From Heterodera schachtii (taxonomy: Eukaryota; Nematoda; Chromadorea; Rhabditida; Heteroderidae): a stretch of DNA of 64,000 nucleotides. Shown in pieces: positions 25,501 to 36,269 of this stretch. Where the stretch lies: NCBI GenBank assembly GCA_023374025.1, contig SIJG01000019.1, positions 587,403 through 651,402 on the forward strand. The letters run 5' to 3'. Positions within the stretch are counted from its first letter, which is position 1. Each line of letters begins with the position of its first letter. A program made the translations under genes and the position numbers. Under the pieces are notes generated by a model. The model was not told where the DNA came from, did no database searches, and saw only the letters and a program-made list of their open reading frames with translations.

Positions 25501-28195
25501 CTATTCTTTAGATTATTTATCTAAAAAATTAGCCACCTGTTTTATATTTTTAGTTATGTGTTATGTTTTGATTAAAGTTTATTGATTGCAAAATTTTATT
25601 AAAGTATTAAAAATTTTATTTATTTAATTTATTTTTATTATGTAAATATTTATCATTTATTTTTAGTATATTTTATATGTATTTATAATTTAAAAAAAGC
25701 AGAAACTCCATTATCGCTAATAAATAATCTTAAATTTTTGCTTTAGTTATTATGTTTTCAAATTAAAAAGAAAAATAATAAATTTTATATGAAATTCCAA
25801 AATTGTCTGTTTACCTCATTTTATGAGTTTTTTTTTCAATAACAAATTTTTCATATTCAATAAATATAATATTTTCATTAATATCGCCTTTTGGTTGGTT
25901 ATCCACACGACTTCCTCCAATGAAAACGGTTCCTTTCCGTGCTTTAATTTATATTTAGTATATTATATTTATAATTTAAAAAATCATAAATATTTTTGAA
26001 GGTTTATTTTATACACATTATTTTTTAGATTTACGATTCTATTTTCATAAAACATATTTATTTTAACGCATTTAAAATGAGCTTGTTATTGAAGTTTTTA
26101 TTTCAATATTTTGTGTATGTATAAACTCAACATAGTTGCTTATTTATCAGCTTATTACAATTTTATCGTTATTATGACTATTTTTTTAGAATTCAAAATC
26201 TGCTCAAAATGTTGAGTAAGATGGTTCGTAGGTATATTAAAATCGATTATTTTATCTCTCATAAGTGGGATTTCTTCATCCCGTTGAACGATTTTCATGA
26301 AAGTATTTTTTAATTTAAATAATTATATTTCATTCCATTTTTTGAATATTATTTATTCTTGCTAAAATGCAAATCACCAATTCCCGAGATTCAGTTTAGC
26401 TTATTTTTTTAAAACTTTTAGCGTTTTCAGTATTTTATGTTTTTTTCTTATTGTTAATAAACGTAATATGAATATTTAATTTGCATTTTTTCGTTTTATT
26501 AATTTGTCAATATTTTAATTATTAAATTTCTTGGAAATTTTATTTTACTTCATTACATATTTCATAATTTCATGATTTCTTTTGTAAGGACAATTTCTCT
26601 GTTAGTGTATATTTGTAAATATTTGTTTTCTCACTATTTTTAATGATAAAACATTTGATTTTAGTATGCTTTTGTTTTTATTTATTCGTTGTAATTTCGT
26701 TTTCTTTAAAAGCGAAAGAATTTTAAATTTTAGAAAAATATAAAAACGATATTGCGCAAATCATTTTGGTGTAAATGAAAAATAATCGTTCATCACACTT
26801 TTTTTTAAATCTGAGTCAGAAATTTTTTATTTTCCAAAAATGTAATTTGTTTGTATTTAAAAAATGGTATTTTCTATAGCATTTTATTATTACTAAAAGT
26901 TCGTTTTTATCACATAAAACATTTTCTAATTAATTGCTGAATAAATAATTTTTTAATTTATTTTAAACTTTTCAAGTAAATATTTTAATTTATATTTGAG
27001 CAGCTTTCATTAATGACTTATGTATCATCAGTGCTTTTTACCTTGAATAAGGGGTTGTTTCTTCGCGTTGCGGCTTTTGGGGATAAATATTTTTCAATAT
27101 TTTATTCCCTTTTTTAAATATTATTTATCTCGCTAAAACGCAATTCCCCTTCTCCGGTATTCAGTTTAGCTTATTTATTTTTATTTTTAGCTTTTCATTA
27201 TTTTATTTTTTGTTGTTGATAATAAACGAAAATAATAAATAGTCAATTTAATTATTTTTGAGTTTGAAAGTTTAAATTAGAATTAATTCTTATTCTTTCT
27301 CCATTTTTCGTCCTAGAGGTGGTTTTTCCCAAAGTGTTTTTTTCGCGAGAAATTATTCACCAAATAATATTAATCATATTTGTTTTTGATATTTTTCAAT
27401 TTTAAAATCAATTTTATAAAATTTACTAATCTTTTTTACAATTTTTCAATTTCGCTATTGGTAAAAACCAAATATATGAATAATATATATATTTTAGGAT
27501 TGAAGTTTGATTTAATTTTTGCCCATAAATTATAATAGAATTTATAATTTTTACATTTTTTGTAATTAATTTTTATTTAATTGATTATTTTTATTTGATT
27601 TAGTATATTATCTTATTATTTCTAGTATCAATTTTTTAAAAATATTAAAAAAATATTTTGAAATTAAAGAACGCAATTTTCTCAAGTTTTATTTTTTAAG
27701 TTATTTTTGTTTTTTCTTTATTTTTAATATATTATTAATTTTATTAATAATATTTCCAAGTATTTATTTATATTAGTTTTTTAGTCTAATATTTGAAAAT
27801 TAATATGTAACTCATTTCAGCTTAGGTTAATTTAAGTAAAATAAAGCTGTATAAATAGGGAAAAATAAGAACAATTTTATTGATTTTTTTTGTAATTTCT
27901 TTCATCAAAATGAAAAAATTTGTTCTATAAATTCTTTTTTCAGAGAATAATTCAGAAAAGTATTTAGAAAATTAAATTACTTAAAATATCCGCATTTTAT
28001 TATAAACTAAAAAAATTAAGATTCTCATTATTTTTAAGAATGAATTCTTTTTTTGTTTTTAAACTACATGTTTTTCACTATTCGTATAATAATAACGTTG
28101 AGCTTGACCTTTTTATTATTAATTATTATGGTTATTATTCAGTAGAAAAAGAAAATTTAATTTATAAATTTGTTTCTTATTTTTGTCAAAATAAC
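22579..28195. other. T-rich intergenic DNA with diverged repeats
   Basis: No supportable gene. Parts of the dispersed repeat block recur: 22756-22820 matches 18610-18680 and 26630-26710, and 26340-26490 matches 19050-19180. CTCCATTTTTCGTCCTA occurs at about 27298 and 19256. The 129-residue frame at 22625-23014 is Leu/Phe/Ile low complexity within repeat DNA and is not retained in the other copies. Confidence 0.55.
26865..27025 (+). repeat. Dispersed repeat C, copy 4 (partial)
   Basis: Shares ACATTTTCTAATTAATTGCTG and ATATTTGAGCAGCTTTCATT with the other copies; the 5' part is diverged. Confidence 0.55.
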
Positions 28196-28750
28196 TAACA
28201 AGGGAACCACCCGAACTGTAAGTCGGAAAGTGCATATGTGTTATATACCGTTGGATAGAGCAGGGTCGACTTCTATTGTAAATTTTTAATATTACGCCCC
28301 CATAGCGAGAAACAAAAAGTTATTAGGCCTCAAAAATCGAAATTTTGGCTGTGTTTTCACATAAAATTGATGGCTCAGTTGGTTAAATTCGTATTTTTGG
28401 GTCTCGGGTTCAAATCCAACACAAAAATAAATAAATTTTAATTAATTTATAATATAACTAAACAATTTAAAAAATCATTTTTTGAACTTAAAAAAGGTAT
28501 GATATTTTTTCTTTAGTGAAAATAAGCAAAAATTATAATAAATATAAAGATTGGGAATTAATATAAAATGAAAAAAGCTTGAAATATGTCCTTAGGCCTA
28601 AAATTTCGTTTTAGAGGCCCAATAACATTTTGATTCCCTCCTATGGGGGCGTAATATTAAAAATTCACAATGGAAGTCGACCCTGCTCTATCGAATGGTA
28701 TATAACACATATGGTTTTTCCGACTTACAGTTCGGGTGGTTCCCTTGTAA
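28196..28750. mobile_element. TAA-flanked MITE (549 bp) with long inverted repeats
   Basis: The element spans 28199-28747. Arms of about 145 bp (28199-28345 and 28601-28747) are inverted repeats, beginning CAAGGGAACCACCCGAACTG and including GACCCTGCTCTAT (right arm) and GGGCGTAATATTAAAAATT. The flanks carry the 3-bp direct repeat TAA (28196-28198, 28748-28750), compatible with PIF/Harbinger-type insertion into TWA. There is no transposase. The central region contains the tRNA-like promoter boxes listed separately. The 83-residue open frame at 28630-28881 simply crosses the right arm. Confidence 0.75.
28371..28417 (+). pseudogene. tRNA-like internal promoter (A and B boxes) inside a MITE
   Basis: TGGCTCAGTTGG (28371-28382) matches the RNA polymerase III A-box consensus, and GGTTCAAATCC (28407-28417) matches the B box. 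The distance between them is about 8 nt shorter than in a normal tRNA. The D, anticodon and T stems and the acceptor stem do not pair, so this is not a functional tRNA gene. It is most likely tRNA-derived sequence captured by the element, or a tRNA-derived SINE fragment. Confidence 0.55.
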
Positions 28751-31184
28751 GTTCGTTTTATTTATGTTTAGTTTGTTTTTTCAATGCCCTCGTACCCGTC
28801 GTCTATAAATTCACTAATTTGAAGTTAGGTGGACTGAGTTTGAATATAATGAATATAATTATCATTCCTTCTTTTTTTTGAATTAATGGGATTTTTATTT
28901 TCTTTCATTTAATATTTTCAATAAGGTCTCTCCATCCATCGTTTAGAGTAAAATTTAAACTTTGATTGCTTTTGAATTTGTAAAATTTTAAAATGATGTT
29001 TTGATATATTCTTTTATTTTAAAAATGTAACTGTTGTTGAATAAATGAAAAAACTATCACATTTATTTTGATACGAAAAATTCTTGAAAATTTTAATGAT
29101 TCAATTATTTTTAAACCAATATTAGTTGAAATTATATAATTTAATATTATTTTTGCTTTTAAATTAAGAAAACTAGCAAATCTCTTGCATTTGGCATAAA
29201 TCTCTTATCATTCTCTCCAACAATACCTCGTTGTTTTATATGCGTTGAATCTCAAATTATTTTTATTTTTCATGTTAGATAAAATTGTTGTTTTTCTTTA
29301 TTCAAAAAGACCAAAATTTTGCGTTTTATAATTGTACTGCTGGGCATTTTTGTATAAATTTTTAAATTTCATAAAAAAATTGGTTAACAATTTATTTAAA
29401 AAATACTAGTTAATGTGGTTATTATTTAATTTTGTTAATTTTTGTTTGCTTTTTTGTTTATTTTATTTAATCCCCTTGCTTGGATCTCCATATTTTTTAC
29501 AAAACAGGGAATATCTCTCTTAATCAAATTTTAATCATCATTATTTTTAACCTTGAACTATAAGTTTATTATTATTTTTATTTTATATGCATTACTATTT
29601 ACTTCATTTTCCGTCTGAAAATCACCAAAATTTATTTTTATTTATAGTTTCAATAATATTTTACTTAATAGCTTTTGCTTGGATCTCCATATTTTTATAA
29701 ATAATCCAAAGCAGTAAATGTCTAGTAATCTAATTTTTCATATATTTAAAGTTGAACTATAAACTTAGTTTTTCTATTTTTATATGCGTTCTTTTTTCTT
29801 AATTTTTCCGGCTGTAAATTGTTTAAATTTTAATTTATTTTTATTTTCAATATATTTTACATTTTAATAAAGAGTATGTTCATATATTATTTTTGCTTTC
29901 TCTTTTTGCAATCTTTTACTATTATGATTAATCATCAAAAGTTTTTCTGTGTTTTGTTTTATTTCTTAATTTTTCTATAATTATTAATTAATTCTTAATT
30001 TTCTTCGTTTTTGGCTTCCATTAAAAATATCATTTAAATTTATTTAAAATATTAAAATTTTATATATTTCTATTCAAATTGAAAAATAAATAAATATAAA
30101 TCAGTATCTTTTTAAATAATTCATTACATGTTCTGGCACACATTTTCATTTAAATTTTGAGAAATTTGCCGTAAAAATTGTTTTAATTAGGATAGAATAT
30201 AACTGGTCTTGTTTATTTATAACGCTTTGTAGATTTAATTATTTATATTTTTTCTTTTTCTTGTTAATTTCCTGTTGTTTTTTGTACATTATCAACTTCT
30301 TGGCAAATATTTTTTTTAACATATTATTTAAATGAAGTTTATGGTCATGCTTTTTATAATACGGTAGGAATATTTTCATTTGAATTTATTTAAAATCTTT
30401 AAACTTATAATTATTTTTATTCAACTTGAAAAACAAATAAATTTTAAAGCAGTATTAAAGATTGTTCTCATTGGAGTAGGATATAATTGAATTGGTATTG
30501 TTAAATGACATTTATTCCATTTTCTCTTGCATATTTCGATTTGGCTAGCATAAATTTTTTGATGTCTATAGAATTTCACACTATTATATGCTTGTGAATG
30601 AAATCATATTTTAGGATTAGATTTAAATTATTTTTATTTTCCTTTTTCTTGTTAATTTCCCTTTGCTTTTTATAGGTGTGTATGTTTGTGGGTTTTGTAA
30701 TTTTCTTATTCCTTTGTATATTTTAAATCTTACAAAAATTAAATCGATGAAATTTTATTTTTTTAAATCTTTTATATGCGTCGTTCTTTATTTAAATTAT
30801 TTAAATTATAACAATCAATAATTATTACTCATGCAATGTGGTGCATGGATAGCTTCTTGATGTCAGTGTTCATTGTAATGCTTAATATTGATACTTAAAT
30901 TCCAACAATTTAAGAAGATGTTATTTAAATTGTCGTTCATTTGAATCGTTGTTTATAATACCCGCTGCTGTAAAACCATATTTTAAAACTTTTATTGTTT
31001 ATTAAACGTTCAATAAATTTAAAAAAGTAGCAATAATGCGTAATATGCTTTAAATGTTTGTATTTTTAAATTCCATTGATAATGATAGCCATTTTTATTG
31101 TTTTTGTACCCTGAACATATATTAATTGTTATTATTAATTTTTGGTTTTGTTTATTATTTATTAAGTTGTTTAATATTAAAAGA
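28751..31184. other. T-rich intergenic DNA with local duplications
   Basis: No gene. A roughly 200-bp block starting TTGCTTGGATCTCCATATTT is repeated in tandem (from 29476 and 29675). The region around 30010-30190 resembles 30370-30500. 31028-31130 is a weak third copy of dispersed repeat A. Confidence 0.5.
29476..29880 (+). repeat. Tandem duplication, period about 200 bp
   Basis: TTGCTTGGATCTCCATATTT occurs at 29476 and 29675. Downstream both copies share TTGAACTATAA.CTTA and a TTTATATGC motif. Two diverged units. Confidence 0.6.
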
Positions 31185-31622
31185 CAGAAGACCGTCCCTG
31201 GTCTTTTCTTCTTTTTGGCCATAAAATAAATAAATAAAAAAAAATGAAAAATAATTAAATAGAATATGACAAAATGAATAAAAATAAAGAACAATTTAAA
31301 AAGATAAAAATAAAACGAAAAATAAGCCATAACAGAAGTAACTAAAAGAAATAAAATGTGAAAATAAAATTATTAAAAAATAACAGATAGAACAAGAGAA
31401 AGATGAAAAAAAATCAAAATAAAGCGCAAAACAACAAATTTGATTAAAATTAAATTGTAAAAGACAAATATAAAAATTATATAAGTGAGCACATAAATAA
31501 TAATAATAATAAGCAAAACAAGGCATTAAGCTAAAAGTTTTTTTTTTTAATTTTATGTTTTATTTTTATTTTTTAGTTTTATGTGTTTTTTTTTTAATTT
31601 TGTTTTGTTTTGCTTTTTTTTT

Positions 31623-32300
31623 TTAAATCAGTCTCCAGTCGTAAGCTGTCCACTCGCATTGGCGCGTTTCGCAAATTTGATAGCGCTCTTCGTATGGAGG
31701 AGGCAGCGGTAGCATGCGCACTTGGGATGTGGAGGGAGAGGGGGAGGGGGAGGGGGTGGGAGAGGGGGTGGGAGTGATGGACCGGTGAATGGGGGAGATG
31801 GAGCTACGGGATTGGCGGCGGTTTGGTCGACGATATAAGGGGGGGGGGATTGTGTTGGGGAGGGGGAAATTGTGGGCCACAGAATAGGGAGGAAGGGCCG
31901 CCGGGAAGGAGGGGGGGGGGGTGTTTCCGGGAGGGGGGGGGACGGAAGGGGAGTGGGAGATGGGAGTCACAATGGTCGGAGGAGGGGGGGGGGGGGAGGG
32001 GGAGGAAAGGGAGTGATTTGAAAGAGGAGAGGAGAGAACGGAAGCAGCATTGCTGTAATTGTTGCGACTAGTACAGTGATGAGAGGACGAACGGATGAGA
32101 AGGAAAAGCGCGGGGGTGAGAACTGCTTGTTGAATGCGAATGGGCAGAGAAAGGGGGTGGGAGGAAAGGAGGGGAGGTGAGAGCAAAAACCGAGGCGAAA
32201 AATGGGCACCTGTGGCCAAGGGAAAAGGAAGGAAGAAGGAAAGGAGAAGATGGAAGAGGAAGAGAAGGGAAAAAAATTTTGTGAAATTGCAGGGAGACAT
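31623..32300 (-). CDS. Pro/Ser-rich protein frame of tandem unit 1 (225 aa)
   Basis: The minus-strand frame opens at ATG 32300. It has a hydrophobic segment at about residues 9-30 that could be a signal peptide or membrane anchor, then long Pro/Ser-rich sequence with PPxY-type motifs (LPPPY near the end), which bind WW domains in other proteins. The same frame is open in units 2 and 3 despite many base changes, and several length changes between copies are multiples of three, which favours a real coding history. A different upstream frame (start 32476) lies 38-44 nt after a minus-strand TATAAAG at 32514-32520. In this copy a 10-G run separates the two frames. Low-complexity DNA can give such frames by chance, so confidence is limited. 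Confidence 0.35.
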   Translation of the reverse strand: MSPCNFTKFFSLLFLFHLLLSFFLPFPLATGAHFSPRFLLSPPLLSSHPLSLPIRIQQAVLTPALFLLIRSSSHHCTSRNNYSNAASVLSSPLSNHSLSSPSPPPPPPTIVTPISHSPSVPPPPGNTPPPSFPAALPPYSVAHNFPLPNTIPPPLYRRPNRRQSRSSISPIHRSITPTPSPTPSPSPSPSTSQVRMLPLPPPYEERYQICETRQCEWTAYDWRLI

Positions 32301-32513
32301 GGCAAAAAAGGGGGGGGGGAAATTGCCAGAACCTCAGAGAGAGGATGGAAAGGTTGCGATTTGCAACCATCCGGTGCTACCAGAAAGGAAGGATCGTGCC
32401 GGGCCGAAAATGAGACTTTTCCCGAATTTGGGTTCCCCGGGATAATTGTGATTTTCCCCCAATTTTCCCATTCCATTTTAATTGTCCAATTCCCTTTAAA
32501 TTAATTCTCCACT

Positions 32514-32520
32514 CTTTATA
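32514..32520 (-). promoter_or_regulatory. TATA box of tandem unit 1
   Basis: TATAAAG on the minus strand lies 38-44 nt before the ATG at 32476, a spacing similar to the TATA-to-ATG distance at 50.7 kb. Unit 2 has TATAAGG at the matching place (34346-34352). Confidence 0.35.
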
Positions 32521-33014
32521 TTTCCATATCCTCTTCTTTGACTTCTCCATTATCCAATTTACTCGATCGATTTATTTATTTGAAAAATGGAAAATGGTTG
32601 CGGGTTGAAATTGAGAAATGGAATTGAAATTAAATGTGAAATGAAATTGAAATTGAATATGAAAATGGTGAAAAGTGATAGTGATCCGAATTCCAAGATA
32701 TTTTAGTGAAAAATGGCCAAAAAGGGAAAATCCTGAGGGACGGTCCGGGAAGGGCGTGGGGAGGAAAACCAGAGATGAATTTTATCCGGGAACGAAAAGA
32801 GGAACCTGGGATCTCGAGAAAAAGGGACGGAGAAGAATTCCTTCTCCGGAGTTGCTCGGTGGGGGGAATTGTCCGGGATGAGCCAACTGATTTTCCGTTT
32901 CCCACGGGGAAAAGGATCAGCGAAATGCTGATCCTTAATCCCCGCCTTTCTTTTTATTACTGTGTGTGGGGGTGGAAGAAATAGGGGTACTGTACTTAAC
33001 ACCTCCCGGCCGAC

Positions 33015-34846
33015 CAGAAGACCGTCCCTGGTCTTTTCTTCTTTTTGGCCATAAAATAAATAAATAAAAAAAAAAAATGAAAAATAATTAAATAGAATAT
33101 GACAAAATGAATAAAAATAAAGAACAAAATAAAAAGATAAAAATAAAACGAAAAATAAGCCATAACAGAATTAACTAAAAGAAATAAAATGTGAAAATAA
33201 AATTATCAAAAATAACAAATAGAAAAAGAGAAAGATGAAAAAAAAATCAAAATAAAGCGCAAAACAACAAATTTGATTAAAACTAAATTGTAAAAGACAA
33301 ACATAAAAAAAATATAAATGAGCACATAAATAATAATAATAAAAAGCAAAAAAAGGCACTAAACTAAAAGTTTTTTTTTTAATTTTATGTTTTATTTTTA
33401 TTTTTTAGTTTTATTTATTTTTTTTTTAATTTTGTTTTGTTTTGCTTTTTTTTTTAAATCGGACTCCAGCCGTAAGCTGTTCACTCGCACTCACGCGTTT
33501 CGCCAATCTGATAGCGCTCTTCGTACGGAGGAGGCAGCGGTGGCATACGCACTTGGGATGTGGAGGGGGAGGGGGAGGGGGAGGGGGTGGGGGAGGGGGT
33601 GGGAGTGATGGACCGGGGAATGGGGGAGATGGAGCTACGGGATTGGCGGCGGTTTGGTCGACGATATAAGGGGGGAGGGATTGTGTTGGGGAGGGGGAAA
33701 TTGTGGGCCACAGAATAGGGAGGAAGGGCCGCCGGGAAGGAGGGGGGAGGGGTGTTTTCGGGAGAGAGGGGGACGGAAGGGGAGTGGGAGATGGGAGTCA
33801 CAATGGTCGGAGGAGGGGTGGTGGGGGAAGGGGAGGAAAGGGAGTGATTTGAAAGAGGTGAGGAGAGAATGGAAGCAGCATTGCTGTAATTGTTGCGACT
33901 AGTGCAGTGATGAGAGGACGAACGGATGAGAAGGAAAAGCGCGGGGGTGAGAACTGTTTGTTGAATGCAAATGGGCAGAGAAGGGGGGGGGGGGACGAGG
34001 AGGGGAGGTGAGAGCAAAAACCGAGGCGAAAAATAAGCACCTGTGGCCAAGGGAAAAGGAAGGAAGAAGGAAAGGAGAAGATGGAAGAGGAAGAGAAGGG
34101 AAAAAAATTTTGTGAAATTGCAGGGAGACATGGCAAAAAAGGGGGGGGGGGAAATTGCCAGAACCTCAGAGAGAGGATGGAAAGGTTGCGATTTGCAACC
34201 ATCCGGTGCTACCAGAAAGGAAGGATCGTGCCGGGCCGAAAATGAGACTTTTCCCGAATTTGGGTTCCCCGGGATAATTGTGATTTTCCCCCAATTTTCC
34301 CATTCCATTTTAATTGTCCAATTCCCTTTAAATTAATTCTCCACTCCTTATATTTCCATATCCTTTTCTTTGACTTCTCCATTATCCAATTAACTTGATC
34401 GATTTATTTATTTAAAAAATGGAAAATGGTTGCGGATTGAAACTGAGAAATGGAATTGAAATTAAATGTGAAATAGAATTGAAATTGAATGTGAAATCGG
34501 TGAAAAGTGAAAGTGATCCGAATTCCAAGATATTTTAGTGAAAAATGGCCAAAAAGGGAAAATCCTGAGGGACGGTCCGGGAAGGGCGTGAGGAGGAAAA
34601 CCAGAGATGAATTTTATCCGGGAACGAAAAGAGGAACCTGGGGTTTCGAGAAAAAGGGACGGAAAAGAATTCCTTCTCCGGAGTTGCTCGGTGGGGGGAA
34701 TTGTCCGGGATGAGCCAACTGATTTTCCATTTCCCACGGGGAAAAGGATCAGCGAAATGCTGATCCTTAATCCCCGCCTTTCTTTTTGTAACTGTGCGTG
34801 GGGGTGGAAGAAATAGGGGTACTGTACTTAACACCTCCCGGCCGAC
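33015..34846. repeat. 1.83-kb G-rich tandem unit, copy 2
   Basis: Full-length unit, 1,832 bp to the next start. Sequence is very similar to copy 1, with mostly point changes and length changes in G- and A-runs. Confidence 0.9.
33481..34308 (-). CDS. Pro/Ser-rich protein frame of tandem unit 2 (275 aa)
   Basis: This is the longest version. It starts at ATG 34308, downstream of a minus-strand TATAAGG (34346-34352). It begins MEWENWGKI, continues through a 60-residue non-repetitive segment, a hydrophobic stretch at about residues 66-92, then Pro/Ser/Thr-rich sequence with RRPNRRQSR and LPPPYEERYQ near the end. The run of 11 Gs at about 34141-34151 keeps the N-terminal and C-terminal parts in one frame, unlike unit 1 with 10 Gs. 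If real it could be a secreted or single-pass membrane protein with WW-binding motifs. I do not recognise the family. Confidence 0.4.
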   Translation of the reverse strand: MEWENWGKITIIPGNPNSGKVSFSARHDPSFLVAPDGCKSQPFHPLSEVLAISPPPFFAMSPCNFTKFFSLLFLFHLLLSFFLPFPLATGAYFSPRFLLSPPLLVPPPPSLPICIQQTVLTPALFLLIRSSSHHCTSRNNYSNAASILSSPLSNHSLSSPSPTTPPPTIVTPISHSPSVPLSPENTPPPSFPAALPPYSVAHNFPLPNTIPPPLYRRPNRRQSRSSISPIPRSITPTPSPTPSPSPSPSTSQVRMPPLPPPYEERYQIGETRECE

Positions 34847-35902
34847 CAGAAGACCGTCCCTGGTCTTTTCTTCTTTTTGGCCATAAAATAAATAAATAAA
34901 AATAAAAAATGAAAAATAATTAAATAGAATATGACAAAATGAATAAAAATAAAGAACAATTTAAAAAGATAAAAATAAAACGAAAAATAAGCCATAACAG
35001 AATTAACTAAAAGAAATAAAATGTGAAAATAAAATTATTAAAAAATAACAGATAGAACAAGAGAAAGATGAAAAAAAATCAAAATAAAGCGCAAAACAAC
35101 AAATTTGATTAAAATTAAATTGTAAAAGACAAATATAAAAATTATATAAGTGAGCACATAAATAATAATAATAATAAGCAAAACAAGGCATTAAGCTAAA
35201 AGTTTTTTTTTTTAATTTTATGTTTTATTTTTATTTTTTAGTTTTATGTGTTTTTTTTTTAATTTTGTTTTGTTTTGCTTTTTTTTTAAATCGGTCTCCA
35301 GCCGTAAGCTGTCCACTCGCACTGGCGCGTTTCGCCAATTTGATAGCGCTCCGTATGGAGGAGGCAGCGGTGGCATGCGCACTTGGGATGTGGAGGGAGA
35401 GGAGGAGGGGGAGGGGGTGGGAGAGGGGGTGGGAGTGATGGACCGGGGAATGGGGGAGATAGAGCTACGGGATTGGCGGCGGTTTGGTCGACGATATAAG
35501 GGGAGAGGGATTGTGTTGAGGAGGGGGAAATTGTGGGCCACAGAATAGGGAGGAAGGGCCGCCGGGAAGGAGGGGGGAGGGGTGTTTTCGGGAGGGAGGG
35601 GGACGGAAGGGGAGTGGGAGATGGGAGTCACAATGGTCGGAAGAGGGGTGGTGGGGGAAAGGGAGTGATTTGAAAGAGGTGAGGAGAGAACGGAAGCAAC
35701 ATTGCTGTAATTGTTGCGACTAGTGCAGTGATGAGAGGATGAACGGATGAGAAGGAAAAGCGCGGGGGTGAGAACTGTTTGTTGAATGCAAAAGGGCAGA
35801 GAAGGGGGGGGGGACGAGGAGGGGAGGTGACAGCAAAAACCGAGGCGAAAAATGGGCACCTGTGGCCAAGGGAAAAGGAAGGAAGAAGGAAAGGAGAAGA
35901 TG
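34847..35902. repeat. 1.83-kb G-rich tandem unit, copy 3 (truncated)
   Basis: Matches the first about 1,060 bp of the unit up to GGAGAAGATG. It then stops next to the LTR of the BEL element. The missing remainder is not found on the far side of that element. Confidence 0.9.
35218..35859 (-). pseudogene. Pro/Ser-rich frame of truncated tandem unit 3
   Basis: The C-terminal part of the same frame is kept, but a 2-base deletion near 35350 changes the ending after LPPPYG. The upstream half, with TATA box and start, is missing because the unit is truncated at 35902. Not expected to be expressed from its own promoter. Confidence 0.45.
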
Positions 35903-35905
35903 TAT

Positions 35906-36252
35906 TGGCTCTCTTTCGCAGATAGTCAATAAGAATTAATTTAAATATTTAATTATATTTAAATTAAATTTATTTTATTGGATTTCCCAATACTTCAATT
36001 ATTTATTTTCACAATTTATTAGTGAATTTTGATCGAACAAATATAATTATTAATGAACGAATTGAACGACAAAAAATGGTGATTTTGCAATGGTTTAAAT
36101 ACGGCAATTTTGCATAGGCGGACAGAAAATTAAATGTAAACAATGCTGACTAATATATAAAATCACAAAGGTTATGAATTTGGCTTTAAATTTATTTTAA
36201 ACAGATGAATCATAAATTTTAAAATTCGTCGCTAAAGATGAAATCAGTGACA
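35906..36252 (-). repeat. 3' LTR of the BEL element (347 bp)
   Basis: Begins TGTCACTGATTTCATC on the minus strand and ends GAGCCA. It abuts truncated tandem unit 3 on its left. Confidence 0.9.
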
Positions 36253-36269
36253 CTCCGGCGGCCGATAAT

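Larger units (their letters stand above)
31185..33014. repeat. 1.83-kb G-rich tandem unit, copy 1
   Basis: The unit begins CAGAAGACCGTCCCTGG and ends CACCTCCCGGCCGAC. It has an A-rich left part (about 430 bp), then a strongly G-rich plus strand (31.7-32.4 kb), then a mixed right part. The next unit starts exactly 1,830 bp later. The left border of the array cuts directly into AT-rich host DNA. G-runs of 9-11 and GGGGGAG repeats make quadruplex formation plausible. Confidence 0.9.

Noticed and set aside
28371..28440. A functional tRNA gene
   Set aside because: A and B boxes match, but the stems do not pair and the spacing is too short, so only tRNA-like status is kept.
31823..32504. Plus-strand Gly/Arg-rich frames in the tandem units
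   Set aside because: G-run artefacts opposite the minus-strand frame; they lack promoter signals and change frame between copies.
32900..32935. Hairpin GGATCAGC/GCTGATCC considered as a ribozyme or transcription terminator
   Set aside because: It is a simple 8-bp stem with a 5-nt loop, lacks the conserved core of hammerhead or similar ribozymes, and is only part of the tandem unit.
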